The notes: generated by a model from the letters alone, not told the origin. A stretch of 64,000 nucleotides of DNA from Burkholderia sp. (GCA_031253835.1 JAIRVP010000007.1:62001-126000); one strand, 5' to 3'. Counted from the first letter of the stretch, positions 16,404 through 27,107 are shown. Numbers and translations are program-made.

Positions 16404-17818
16404 CCCATACGCTGATGCTCGCGCTGCGCAACCTGCAGCGCAACCGGCGGCGCTCGCTGACCACGCTGCTCGCGATGATCGTCGGCGTGAGCGCGATCCT
16501 GCTGTTCGGCGGCTTCAGCCGCGACATCACGCTCGGCCTGCAGACCGACTTCGTGCAGCGCAGCGGCCATCTGCAGATCCAGCGGCGCGGCTACTTCCTG
16601 TACGGCACCGGAGATCCGACCGCCTACGGCATCCGCGGTTATCAGGCGCTGATCGACACGTTGCGGCGCGATCCGCAGCTCGCGCCGCTGCTCGTCGTCG
16701 TCACGCCGACGCTGCAGTTCGGCGGGATCGCCGGCAATTTCGACGCGGGCGTGTCGCGCACCGTGATGGGGATCGGCACGATCCCCGACGACCAGTACCG
16801 GATACAGCAATGGAACGCGTACGGGTTTCCGCTCCAGCCGCGCGAATTCGCGTTGCGCGGCACGGCGGACGACGCGGCGGTGGTCGGGAACGGCGTCGCG
16901 CGCGTGCTGCATCTGTGCGAGCCGCTGCACGTGCCGGATTGCCGCAACGCACCGCCCTCGCCAGCCGATCCGGTCCCGGCGGCAGCCGCGGGCGCGGCCG
17001 CGAACGCGCCGTCCGACGTGATGGCGCTCGCACGGGACGAAGCGGGCAGCCGGCCGGCCGCCGGCGGCGCGACCCACATCGAGGTGCTGGCCGCGAGCAC
17101 GGGCGGTGCGCCTAACGTCGGCCGCTTTTCGGTCGTGAAGGCCGAACAGCAGGGCGTGAAGGAATTCGACGACGTGCATCTGGCGGTGCGCCTGCCGTAC
17201 GCGCAGCGGCTCGTGTACGGCGGCGGCGAGCCGCGGGCGACGGCCATCGAGATCCAGCTCCGCAGCACGGCCGATCTGCCGGCGGCGCGTGCGCGCATCG
17301 AGCAGTTGCTGCGCGGCGGTTTCGACGGGCAGACGCTCGACGTCATCGATTTCGCGACGCTGAATCCGTTCTACGACCAGACCAACCGAATGTTCTCCGT
17401 GATCTTCGGGTTCGTGTTCGTGCTGATCAGCGCGATCGTGCTGTTCGTGATCAGCAACACGATGAGCACCGCGATCATCGAGCGCACCGTCGAGATCGGC
17501 ACGCTGCGCGCGATGGGCATGCGGCGCGGCGGCATCCAGGCGCTGTTCGTCTGCGAGGGGGCACTGCTCGGCGTGGCTGGCGCGTCGCTCGGCGTGCTGG
17601 TCGCGCTCGCGATTGCGGCGACGGTCAATCACAGCGGGCTGGCGTGGACGCCGCCCGCGCGAATCGACGCCGTCGCGCTGACGGTGCGCGTGTGGGGCGA
17701 GTGGCGATCCATCGCCGTCACCTTTGCCGGCCTCGCATGCGTCGCCGGCCTGTCCGCGTGGCTGCCGTCGCGTCACGCGGCACGGCTGTCGATCGTCGAC
17801 GCGCTGCGGCATGCGTGA
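16400..17818 (+). CDS. ABC transporter permease, FtsX/MacB family
   Basis: A 472-residue membrane protein with an N-terminal transmembrane helix preceded by a basic stretch (RNRRRS), a large periplasmic domain (~residues 45-325), and three C-terminal helices, the first being IFGFVFVLISAIVLFV. This one-plus-three topology is that of LolC/E and MacB permeases. The periplasmic domain contains an Ala/Pro-rich insertion around residues 175-225 that looks disordered. It pairs with the ATPase it overlaps. The LolA-like protein and outer-membrane protein encoded next would give a complete inner-to-outer membrane path. Confidence 0.9.
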   Translation: MTHTLMLALRNLQRNRRRSLTTLLAMIVGVSAILLFGGFSRDITLGLQTDFVQRSGHLQIQRRGYFLYGTGDPTAYGIRGYQALIDTLRRDPQLAPLLVVVTPTLQFGGIAGNFDAGVSRTVMGIGTIPDDQYRIQQWNAYGFPLQPREFALRGTADDAAVVGNGVARVLHLCEPLHVPDCRNAPPSPADPVPAAAAGAAANAPSDVMALARDEAGSRPAAGGATHIEVLAASTGGAPNVGRFSVVKAEQQGVKEFDDVHLAVRLPYAQRLVYGGGEPRATAIEIQLRSTADLPAARARIEQLLRGGFDGQTLDVIDFATLNPFYDQTNRMFSVIFGFVFVLISAIVLFVISNTMSTAIIERTVEIGTLRAMGMRRGGIQALFVCEGALLGVAGASLGVLVALAIAATVNHSGLAWTPPARIDAVALTVRVWGEWRSIAVTFAGLACVAGLSAWLPSRHAARLSIVDALRHA

Positions 17819-17852
17819 AGTCATTGTGCATTTCATTTCAGGGAGAGCGTTC

Positions 17853-18632
17853 GTGCGTCGCCTGTTCGTTTCATGCTGTCTGAGTCTTTCGTTCCTGTCC
17901 GGTGCCGCGCACGCGCAGCCGGCACCCGATCCGCAGAAACTGCTCGCGGCCAGCGACGCGATCCGCGCGCCGGAAAAATCCTTCGTGCTGACGGCGACGC
18001 TGATCGAGTACCGGTCAGGCAAGCAGGTCGACGGCAACACGCTGTCGATCTATTCGAAACCGGACGCGCCGGGCGGCGCGTTCCGCACGCTGGTGCGGTT
18101 CATCGCGCCGGCGCGCGACACGGGCAAGCTGATGCTGAAGAACGGCAACGACCTGTGGTTCTTCGACCCCGCGAACCAGGCGAGCGTGCGGATCTCGCCG
18201 GACCAGCGGCTGCTCGGCCAGGCCGCGAACGGCGACGTCGTGACCGTCAATCTCGCGCACGACTACACGGCCGAGATGAAGGGTGCGGAGGACATCGCCG
18301 ACGGCGACCGGCAGACGCGCCGCGCGTACCGGCTGGCGCTGACCGGCCACGGCGAAGGGCTGACCTACCGGCGCATCGAGATCTGGATCGACGCGGCGAA
18401 CAGCCGGCCGCTGAAGGTGCGTTTCTATTCGGAGAGCGACCGACTGCTGAAGACCGCGTTTTATCGGCGCTACACGATGCAGCTCGGCGTCGAGCGGCCG
18501 ACCGAGACCGTGATCATCGACGGGCTCGACAGCAACTGGGTGACGGTCATGCGTTTTTCCGACTACGCGTGGCGCGACATTCCCGACGGATGGCTGCAGC
18601 GCGACTACCTGTCCCGCTTCCAGGCGCAATGA
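17853..18632 (+). CDS. LolA-like periplasmic protein (outer-membrane lipoprotein-sorting family)
   Basis: A 259-residue exported protein. GTG 17853 is preferred because GGGAGAG lies just upstream and the encoded N terminus (basic residues, a hydrophobic run, cleavage after GAAHA) is a textbook signal peptide. The mature part has the alternating beta pattern of LolA/LolB-like folds, with repeated 'intermediate acyl carrier' style strands such as VLTATLIEYRSGK and LWFFDPANQ. Members of this family shuttle acylated cargo through the periplasm. Being sandwiched between an FtsX-type ABC pair and an outer-membrane protein suggests a cargo chaperone role for the locus product. The substrate is unknown. 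Confidence 0.8.
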   Translation: MRRLFVSCCLSLSFLSGAAHAQPAPDPQKLLAASDAIRAPEKSFVLTATLIEYRSGKQVDGNTLSIYSKPDAPGGAFRTLVRFIAPARDTGKLMLKNGNDLWFFDPANQASVRISPDQRLLGQAANGDVVTVNLAHDYTAEMKGAEDIADGDRQTRRAYRLALTGHGEGLTYRRIEIWIDAANSRPLKVRFYSESDRLLKTAFYRRYTMQLGVERPTETVIIDGLDSNWVTVMRFSDYAWRDIPDGWLQRDYLSRFQAQ

Positions 18633-19948
18633 CGGGGCGCAGCCGTTGCGTACTGGCCGCGCTCGCGCTCGCGTTGCTGCCGGTGTTCGCGCGTGCGACG
18701 GAGGCGGGCGGCGCGAACGCGGCCGATACCGCCGACGCCGCCGACGCGGCGGCGCTCGATCTCGCCGACCAGTCGGCCGCGACGCCGGCCGCGGCCGCCA
18801 AGCCGTGGAAGCTCGACGTGCAGGACGCGGTGCGCGTGAGCCGCTATCGCGACAGCGGCAATAGCGGCGATAGCGGCCGCAACCAGTTGTCGATCGAGTT
18901 CGAATACGGGCAGTGGCTGACGCCGTCGTTCGCCGCGCACTTCTCGATGCGCGTCGACCGCTTCGATCCGCTGTTCACGTCGAGCATGTCCGCGCGCGAC
19001 GTGACGCTCGTGAAGGAAGCGTACGCAAGCTGGCGCACGACGCCCGCGTTCGTCGTCGACGCGGGGCGCGTGAACGAACGGATCGGCACGGCCATCGGCT
19101 ACAACCCGACCGACTTTTTTCGCGCGGGCGCGGTGAGCCTTGACGTGCCGCCCGATCCGGACAGTCGGCATACGAACCGGCTCGGCACCGTCGGGCTGCG
19201 CGCGCAGCAGGTGTGGGCGTCGGGCTCGCTCACGCTGCTGCTGTCGCCGCGCCTCGCCGCCCGCAGCGTGCCGGGCGACCCGAGCGCATCGTCCGACCTG
19301 CAGCGCACCAACGGCGTCGATCGCTGGATGGTGGTCGGGAGCCAGCGGCTGAGCACGGCGATCCAGCCGCAATGGGTCGCGTACGGCGAAAGCGGGCAGG
19401 CGCCGCAGTTCGGCCAGAACCTGAGCGTGCTGCTCGGCAACTCGGTCGTCGCGTATCTGGAATGGACCGGCGGCTACCGGCCGTCGTTGATCGCGCGCGC
19501 GGCCGGCAGCCGGGCCGATCGCGCGTTCCGGGCCAGCTCGTCGGTCGGCGGGACCTGGACGCTGCCCGTCGACCTGTCGCTGACGGCAGAATTCCAGAGC
19601 AACGGTGGCGGCGCAGACGCGGCGCAGTGGCGGTCGTTGCAGCGTGTGAACCCGTATGCATGGGGCAGTGCGGTGCAGACGTCGATCGCCGCGCAGGAGC
19701 TGCAAACCCGCCACGGACTGTTCCTGATGGCCGCATGGCGTAATGTCGGCGTGCGTCGCCTCGACCTGACGGGGTTCATGCAGGCCGATCTCGGCGGCGG
19801 CCGGCAGTACTGGGTCGAATTGCGGCGGCGCTTCGACCGGTTCGACGTCGCGCTGCAGTGGTTGCGGCAGACCGGGCCGTCGTGGAGCCGCTTCGGCGCG
19901 ATGCCGGAGTCGACCAGCGTGCAGGTGCTGGGCATTTTTTATCGATGA
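18629..19948 (+). CDS. Predicted outer-membrane beta-barrel protein of the lipid locus
   Basis: A 439-residue protein overlapping the previous gene by ATGA. It has a signal peptide (VLAALALALLPVFARA), an Ala/Asp-rich N-terminal spacer (~residues 25-55), then many short amphipathic segments with alternating hydrophobic residues and aromatic belts, as in porin-like barrels, ending in a strand that closes ...VQVLGIFYR. No family name can be given from sight. Its position as the last gene of the ABC-LolA-like set suggests an outer-membrane receptor or conduit for the exported product. It could alternatively be a stand-alone DUF1302-like barrel. Confidence 0.65.
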   Translation: MTGRSRCVLAALALALLPVFARATEAGGANAADTADAADAAALDLADQSAATPAAAAKPWKLDVQDAVRVSRYRDSGNSGDSGRNQLSIEFEYGQWLTPSFAAHFSMRVDRFDPLFTSSMSARDVTLVKEAYASWRTTPAFVVDAGRVNERIGTAIGYNPTDFFRAGAVSLDVPPDPDSRHTNRLGTVGLRAQQVWASGSLTLLLSPRLAARSVPGDPSASSDLQRTNGVDRWMVVGSQRLSTAIQPQWVAYGESGQAPQFGQNLSVLLGNSVVAYLEWTGGYRPSLIARAAGSRADRAFRASSSVGGTWTLPVDLSLTAEFQSNGGGADAAQWRSLQRVNPYAWGSAVQTSIAAQELQTRHGLFLMAAWRNVGVRRLDLTGFMQADLGGGRQYWVELRRRFDRFDVALQWLRQTGPSWSRFGAMPESTSVQVLGIFYR

Positions 19949-19964
19949 CTGAAGGAGAGAACGA

Positions 19965-21534
<1,570 letters not shown>

Positions 21535-21537
21535 GCG

Positions 21538-22551
21538 ATGACGGTACGGGGAACGCTCGCGCGGGGTGCGTGGTATGGCGGCATCGGCGCGGTCGCGGTC
21601 GCGGCCGTGTGGCACGCGCTCGGCCGGTCGGAGCCTCCGGTCGCGCCCGCGCCGACGCCGGTTGCCGGCATCGTCCCGGCGCGCGAGGCACCGCCGGCCG
21701 CCGTCGAGGCGTCCGCTACGGCCCTGCCGGCCCCGCTGGCCGGCACGCACGCGCCGCGCCTGCCGGTCGATGCGCAAGGCCATCTCGTGAAGCGGCGCGC
21801 GGTGCGGGATTTCTTCGACTACTTCCTGCTCGCGCAGAACGACGTGACCGCCGCCGCGCTGGACGCGCTCGTCGCCGGCGAGATCGCCGCGCAACTGGAC
21901 GGCACCATCGCGCAGAGTGAAGCGCTCGATGTGTGGCGGCGCTATCGCGCGTATCTCGCGGCGCTCGCACGGCTGCCGGACGGCGACGCGACGTCCGGCA
22001 GCCGCTTCGATGCGGGCGCGATAGCGGCCGCGCTCGACCGGCGCGACACGCTGGCGAGCCGCACGCTCGGCGTGTGGAGCGTGCCGTTTTTCGGCGCCGA
22101 ACAGCAGCGGCAACGCGACGTCCTCGCGCGGCTCCTGATCGTGCGCGATCCGACGCTGACCGACGCGCAGAAGCGCGAGCGGCTTGCCGCGCTCGAGCAA
22201 TCGCTGCCCCCCGACCGGCGTGACGAGGACGCGCGGCTGACACGGCAGCGCGACGCGGTCGCGACGGTTGACCGGCTCGAGCGGTCGGGCGACGTGTCGG
22301 GGGCGTTGCAGGCGCAGGCCGTCGCGGCGCTCGGTCCCGACGTGGCGGCGCGGGTCGTCCGGATGCGGCAGGACGACGACGCGTGGCAGGCGCGCTATCG
22401 CGACTACGCCGCGGAACGCGACCGGATTGATGCGCAGCAGCTCACGCCGGACGCGCGCGCCGCGCAGGTCGCGCAAGTGCGGCAACGGTATTTCGCGGAC
22501 CCGGCCGATGCGTCGAGGGCGGCGGCGCTGGACGCGGGCGCCGGACGCTGA
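21538..22551 (+). CDS. lifO: Lipase-specific foldase (lipase chaperone)
   Basis: A 337-residue inner-membrane-anchored periplasmic chaperone. The N-terminal hydrophobic anchor (~residues 12-28) is followed by a Pro/Ala-rich variable region, then the family motif RDFFDYFLLAQ (consensus RxxFDYxLSA) and a long alpha-helical part rich in Arg/Gln/Ala that wraps around the lipase. It begins directly after the lipase stop codon, the invariant arrangement for this pair. It is required for folding of the family I.2 lipase. Confidence 0.95.
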   Translation: MTVRGTLARGAWYGGIGAVAVAAVWHALGRSEPPVAPAPTPVAGIVPAREAPPAAVEASATALPAPLAGTHAPRLPVDAQGHLVKRRAVRDFFDYFLLAQNDVTAAALDALVAGEIAAQLDGTIAQSEALDVWRRYRAYLAALARLPDGDATSGSRFDAGAIAAALDRRDTLASRTLGVWSVPFFGAEQQRQRDVLARLLIVRDPTLTDAQKRERLAALEQSLPPDRRDEDARLTRQRDAVATVDRLERSGDVSGALQAQAVAALGPDVAARVVRMRQDDDAWQARYRDYAAERDRIDAQQLTPDARAAQVAQVRQRYFADPADASRAAALDAGAGR

Positions 22552-22937
22552 CGAGCGACCGGTCTCGCCGGGCCGGCTGTACGCTTCCCGTTTCTACCGC
22601 GTCATTCACACTCCGTTGTGTGTGCTGCCGCACTTATCGAGCTCTCTTTCGATACCTGATTGGCTTTCGGGTACCGATACGAATCGAATGTCGGCCGTAT
22701 TGCGATTCAATTCGTTATGCGAATGACAATCATGTTAATGGGTATTTCACTGAAGCTTTCATTTTTTAAAGCAACCGAATTCGCGAGTGTTCCATGCATC
22801 AGTGTGTAAAGCGCTGAACTGTAAAATTTCTTCATGTAATAAAAACAGGATGCGACGTACCGTCGGGGTGCGTGATACCTTTTCACCAGATTTCAAAATA
22901 AAAAAACGAAAAGCCTCGCGGACGAGGCGAGGCATCA
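22552..22937. other. Low-GC intergenic region between lipase operon and Crp-like gene
   Basis: No convincing gene. The base composition drops markedly compared with the flanks, particularly in 22600-22905, as in regulatory DNA or an acquired remnant. It contains a weak Fur-like stretch near 22719-22737 (about 13 of 19 consensus positions by eye) and a hairpin at 22913-22933 described separately. The promoter of the Crp-like gene should lie here, but no confident -35/-10 pair was identified. Confidence 0.6.
22895..22933 (-). terminator. Hairpin with minus-strand U-tract (possible reverse terminator or leader hairpin)
   Basis: A perfect 7-bp stem, GCCTCGC (22913-22919) with GCGAGGC (22927-22933), is preceded on the plus strand by an A-rich tract (22895-22912). 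Read on the minus strand this is a stem followed by a T-run, the form of an intrinsic terminator, yet no minus-strand gene ends here. The right arm also holds the purine-rich stretch that would serve as ribosome-binding site for ATG 22938. Confidence 0.55.
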
Positions 22938-23759
22938 ATGTTCGGTGGCCGAGGGAAGCAACACAATCGTACGAGGTGCACCGTGACACATCAGGCACAG
23001 AACGTCATCGGGTTTCCGTATGCGCTCGATGCCAACTATTTCCTGTCTGCGCTGGACGGAGCCGATCGTTCGGCACTGGCGCCTTATTTGCAACTCCACC
23101 ACATCGAGACCGGCCAGGTGCTGTGCGACGTCGGCACGGATCTGGAAGCGGTTTATTTTCCGGTGACGACGGCCGTGTCCCTTCAGTATCTGTCGACCGC
23201 GAAGATGACGCTCGGCGTGGCGGAGATCGGGCGCGAGGGCTTGATTTGCGCCGACGTCGTCGGCGGCAGCAGTGCCATGCCGCGCCGGGTCCTGGTCTAT
23301 CGCGGCGGATTCGCGTATCGGCTCGACGCGGCCCGTTTCGCCGACGCGTGCGACAACTCGCCGGCCGTGCGGCGACAGGTCTTCATGCGCGTGCAGATGG
23401 TGCTCGCGCAGATCGCGCAGACCGTGTTTTGCAGCCGTCATCACGGCATGCAGCATCAGCTCTGCCGATGGCTGATGATCGCGCAGGAGCGCTCGCGGAG
23501 CATCGAGATCCCGGTGACGCACGGGATGCTCGGGCAGATCCTCGGCGTGAGGCGCGAGACCGTGACCGATACCACGCAGACGCTTCACAAGCTCGGCCTG
23601 ATTCATCAGCATCGTGGCTCGATCGTCCTGACCGATCTCGCGAATCTCGAACGGGCCGCCTGCAGTTGCCACCGGCTTATCCGGGACGAGATGCGGCGCA
23701 TCCTGGACGCCGGGGTTAATGCGCCCGCGGCGTCGCAACACCGATTGCTGACGGTCTAG
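22938..23759 (+). CDS. Crp/Fnr-like transcriptional regulator
   Basis: A 273-residue protein with an N-terminal cyclic-nucleotide-binding-like beta roll (~residues 40-150, including LEAVYFPVTTAVSL) and a C-terminal winged helix around THGMLGQILGVRRETVT. The helix form matches Crp-family proteins that lack a clear cAMP phosphate-binding cassette and the Fnr cysteine cluster, so the effector is unknown. Two starts are possible: ATG 22938, whose Shine-Dalgarno is inside a hairpin, and GTG 22983 behind GAGGTG. Crp homology begins after both. It is upstream of a GGDEF-EAL gene on the same strand, about 196 bases away. Confidence 0.85.
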   Translation: MFGGRGKQHNRTRCTVTHQAQNVIGFPYALDANYFLSALDGADRSALAPYLQLHHIETGQVLCDVGTDLEAVYFPVTTAVSLQYLSTAKMTLGVAEIGREGLICADVVGGSSAMPRRVLVYRGGFAYRLDAARFADACDNSPAVRRQVFMRVQMVLAQIAQTVFCSRHHGMQHQLCRWLMIAQERSRSIEIPVTHGMLGQILGVRRETVTDTTQTLHKLGLIHQHRGSIVLTDLANLERAACSCHRLIRDEMRRILDAGVNAPAASQHRLLTV

Positions 23760-23955
23760 CGGGCGGCGTTCGGCATCGGCGAGCGACGGACAGACAACCG
23801 CGGAGAGGTTGTACCGGGCCGAACGGGAAGAAGGGTTTGACACGGCGAACCGGCGCCGGTGCGGGCAGGGGAAGAGGCGATGTTGCGGCGCCGGATGCGA
23901 GTGGATTCCCCGGGCCGGACGCGTTGCGAATAATCATAAAAACAGTGGTTGGTGT

Positions 23956-26373
23956 ATGGAAAACATATCGAGGTTCCGGAGTCAGCGCGGCTCGTTTCAT
24001 GTATGGCCATGGAGTCCGGCGCTGGGGATCGTGCCGATCGTCGTCGTGATCATCGCGCTGGCGGGGTTCGTGGTCGTGAGCCTGATCATCATCATGTCGC
24101 TGCGCGTCTACGTTGGCGGCGAAAGCAATTGGTCGAAAGCGCAGAAGGATGAAATCATTCTCTTGAGCCGCTATGGCGAAACCGGTGACGAAAAGCTGTT
24201 CGCCGAATACGCGGCGGCCGACCGGACGCTCCGTTTCCTGAGCACGTCACGCAAGGCGATGATCGGCGTGCCGCCCGATCACGCGCTCGCCCGGCGCGCG
24301 ATGATCGAGGCCGGCATCAACCCCGTCGATGCGGCGGTGGCAGTGTGGTTCTATCCGATCCTGAGCAGCTTCGCACGCCTGAACGTCGCGCTGCAATACT
24401 GGGAAGATGCCGATCGGAAACTGATCGAGTTGCGCAGCGTCGCGTACGAACTGCAGGATGCTGTGCAAGCGGACGATACGCGAAAGAGCGACCTGCTCAT
24501 CCAGCGGATCTGGGACATCAATACGCGGATCGAGTCGCTGCCGAAGCACTTTTCCGACGAGTTGAACGCGGAATTCCGTTCGGCAGCCATTCAACTGTTT
24601 CTGTCCTACATCGCTGCGTCGCTGCTGATCGTGATCCTGTCTGTCCGATGGGCCGGTCGCGCACAGCACCTGCAGATGTCGATGCAGACCGAGCTCGACA
24701 GAAGCCAGGCGCTCGCCGAGGCCGCGCTGCGCTCGGTCGCCGACGCGATCATCACGGTCGGCCTGACGCGCGGCATCGAGACGGTCAATCCGGCGGCCGA
24801 ACAATTGCTGGGTTCCCCGTCGGAGCGTTGCGTCGGCCAGCCGATCAACGACGTGCTGGACCTGATCGATACGTCGACGGGCATGTCGATCGAGATGCTG
24901 TCGTCGCTGAGCAACAGCGGCAACAGCACGTTCACGCACGACGTCGATCTGATCCGCGTGTGCGGTACCGCTGTCGCGGTCAGGGCGTCGCTGTCCAGGA
25001 TGAACAATACGGCCGGCCGTTGCGTCGGCTATGTGCTGATCATGCGCGACATGACGCGCGAGCATCAGTTGATCGAGCGGCTCACGTGGCAGGCGTCGCA
25101 CGACGCGTTGACCGGACTGATCAATCGCACGGAGTTCGAGCGGCGTCTCGGCGAAGCGCTCGTGCTGCGCGCCGCCGCCATCCTGCTGGTGCTCGACCTG
25201 GACGGCTTCAAGGAGGTCAACGACGTCTGCGGCCATGCGGCCGGGGACGCGCTGCTGCGCGAAGTGACGACGGTGTTCCAGCGCTGCCTCGACGGCGACG
25301 ACGCGTTCGGACGGCTCGGCGGCGACGAATTCGGCATCCTGCTCGCGGTGCCGCGCGACGGCGCGTCCGACGGCGGCAAGGCGGAGCGGCTGCGCGCCAG
25401 CCTGGAGGATTTCACGTTCTGCTGGGACGGCGAGCATTTCAGGTTGAGCGTCAGCATCGGCATGCTGGATCTCGAGTGCCAGCCCGACAGCGTCGAGCGG
25501 GCGATGCAGCTCGCGGACATCGCGTGTTACGTGGCGAAGGATCGCGGCCGCAACCGCGTGCACGTGGCGGAGCCGCGGGACATGAATTCGGGGCGTCAGG
25601 CGTACCACATGCAATGGAGCCGGCGCGTCAAGACGGCACTCGAAACCAATACGTTCCAGCTTTACGCGCAACGCATCGTGCCGATCCAGCCGGCGCTCGC
25701 GGCCCAGCAGCGCGTCGAGATCCTGCTGCGGATCCCGGACGCGGACGGAAAACTGATCTCGCCGGTATTCCTGCCGGCTGCCGAGCGGTACGGACACTTG
25801 ACGATGATCGACCGGTGGGTGGTGCGAACCGTCATCCGGCGACTCGCGCAGGTCGATCGGCGCATCGATTTCGAGTGCAACGTGAACCTGTCGGCGATGT
25901 CGATCACCGACGATCGCTTCGTCGAATTCGTGATGGCCGAGCTGTCGTCGTCGGGGCTCGACCCGTCGCTGCTGTGTTTCGAGATCACGGAAACGAGCGC
26001 GGTGCGCAACCTGGAGGTGGCGTCGCGCTTCATGTACGAGCTGCGCGATCTCGGCTGCCGCTTCGCGCTCGACGATTTCGGCGCCGGCATGTCGTCGTTT
26101 TCCTATCTGAGCAAGCTGCCGATCGATTACCTGAAGATCGACGGCAGTCTCGTGTCGGGCATGACGATGGACCGCGTGAAGCGCGGCATCGTGTGCGCGA
26201 TCAACGACATCGCGCATCTGATGCAGTACCGGACCGTTGCGGAGCACGTCGAGGATGCGGCGACGGCGGAAATGCTCCGCTCGCTGGGCGTCGACTACTG
26301 CCAGGGGTATCACTTCAGCCGTCCCGCGCCGTGGCAGGAAGGGGGCATTGAACATCATGGAGGCAGCATATGA
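23956..26373 (+). CDS. Membrane-bound GGDEF-EAL c-di-GMP signalling protein with PAS domain
   Basis: An 805-residue protein. Two transmembrane helices (~21-45 and ~216-236) enclose a helical periplasmic sensor. A PAS-like domain (~255-370) is followed by a GGDEF domain with intact GGDEF (455-459) and an EAL domain. The EAL signature itself reads EIL (588-590), but the catalytic glutamate is kept, as are the NVNLS, EITET, DDFGAG and KIDGS motifs, so phosphodiesterase activity remains possible. It probably both makes and degrades, or only senses, c-di-GMP in response to a periplasmic signal. ATG 23956 gives the expected N-terminal helix. The next gene overlaps by ATGA. Confidence 0.9.
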   Translation: MENISRFRSQRGSFHVWPWSPALGIVPIVVVIIALAGFVVVSLIIIMSLRVYVGGESNWSKAQKDEIILLSRYGETGDEKLFAEYAAADRTLRFLSTSRKAMIGVPPDHALARRAMIEAGINPVDAAVAVWFYPILSSFARLNVALQYWEDADRKLIELRSVAYELQDAVQADDTRKSDLLIQRIWDINTRIESLPKHFSDELNAEFRSAAIQLFLSYIAASLLIVILSVRWAGRAQHLQMSMQTELDRSQALAEAALRSVADAIITVGLTRGIETVNPAAEQLLGSPSERCVGQPINDVLDLIDTSTGMSIEMLSSLSNSGNSTFTHDVDLIRVCGTAVAVRASLSRMNNTAGRCVGYVLIMRDMTREHQLIERLTWQASHDALTGLINRTEFERRLGEALVLRAAAILLVLDLDGFKEVNDVCGHAAGDALLREVTTVFQRCLDGDDAFGRLGGDEFGILLAVPRDGASDGGKAERLRASLEDFTFCWDGEHFRLSVSIGMLDLECQPDSVERAMQLADIACYVAKDRGRNRVHVAEPRDMNSGRQAYHMQWSRRVKTALETNTFQLYAQRIVPIQPALAAQQRVEILLRIPDADGKLISPVFLPAAERYGHLTMIDRWVVRTVIRRLAQVDRRIDFECNVNLSAMSITDDRFVEFVMAELSSSGLDPSLLCFEITETSAVRNLEVASRFMYELRDLGCRFALDDFGAGMSSFSYLSKLPIDYLKIDGSLVSGMTMDRVKRGIVCAINDIAHLMQYRTVAEHVEDAATAEMLRSLGVDYCQGYHFSRPAPWQEGGIEHHGGSI

Positions 26374-27107
26374 AGGTTCCGTTCGAATTGACCGGCGATC
26401 TGATGGATCTGAACAGCTATCCGGCCTGGGTGCGCGAGATGGTCGGCGCGACGGGCGAACTGCGCGAGCGCGTGAGGGCTCATCCGGTGTTCGCGGACAT
26501 GAGCGGCGGCCGGCTGAAGGCGGCGCAGCTGAGGACGTTCTTCGTGACCGGCTGGGCGGTCGTGAGCCAGTTTCCGGAATACATGGCGATGAACCTGCTC
26601 AAGACGGCGGCGTTCCGTTCGCGCGGCGAAGAGAAGGCGCGGCGCTACCTGATCCGCAATATCCGCGTCGAGCAGAATCACGTCGATCACTGGATCAACT
26701 GGGCCGCCGAATCGGGCGTGTCCGCCGAGATGCTCCTGCAGGGCGCGGCGCCGCTCGCTGGTTTCTCGCTGAGTCACTGGTGCTGGAGGAGCAGCAACAC
26801 GGACACGCTCGCCGCGAGCATCGCGGCGACCAACTATGCGATCGAAGGCGTCACGGGCGAATGGAGCGCCGCGCTGTGCGCGACACCGTACGAACTGCAG
26901 TTCGACCCGGCGGTGCGCCGTCGCGCGATGCGGTGGCTCACGCTGCATGCGAGCTATGACGACAGGCACCCGTGGGAAGCGCTCGAGATCGTCGCGACGC
27001 TACTCGGGCAGTCGCCTCCGGCCGAACGGGTCAGGGAGGTCGAGGAATCCGTTCGCAAGAGCCTGAGCTATTTCCTGACGAGCCTCGACTGCTGCATGCA
27101 TGCGTAA
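26370..27107 (+). CDS. TenA/PqqC-like (haem-oxygenase fold) protein
   Basis: A 245-residue all-helical protein whose start overlaps the GGDEF-EAL stop. Sequence blocks such as RVRAHPVFADM, FFVTGWAVVSQFPEYM, EQNHVDHWINWA and ASYDDRHPWEALEI place Glu and His residues as in the TenA/PqqC/CADD superfamily of metal- or cofactor-binding helical oxidases. The substrate cannot be named. Coupling to a c-di-GMP protein is unusual and could mean it supplies or modifies a signal sensed by the partner; that is inference. Confidence 0.7.
   Translation: MKVPFELTGDLMDLNSYPAWVREMVGATGELRERVRAHPVFADMSGGRLKAAQLRTFFVTGWAVVSQFPEYMAMNLLKTAAFRSRGEEKARRYLIRNIRVEQNHVDHWINWAAESGVSAEMLLQGAAPLAGFSLSHWCWRSSNTDTLAASIAATNYAIEGVTGEWSAALCATPYELQFDPAVRRRAMRWLTLHASYDDRHPWEALEIVATLLGQSPPAERVREVEESVRKSLSYFLTSLDCCMHA

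Noticed and set aside
22787..23719. An open frame overlapping the Crp-like gene in another frame
   Set aside because: Sequence is Arg-rich without any family likeness and overlaps the recognisable regulator, so it is a shadow frame.
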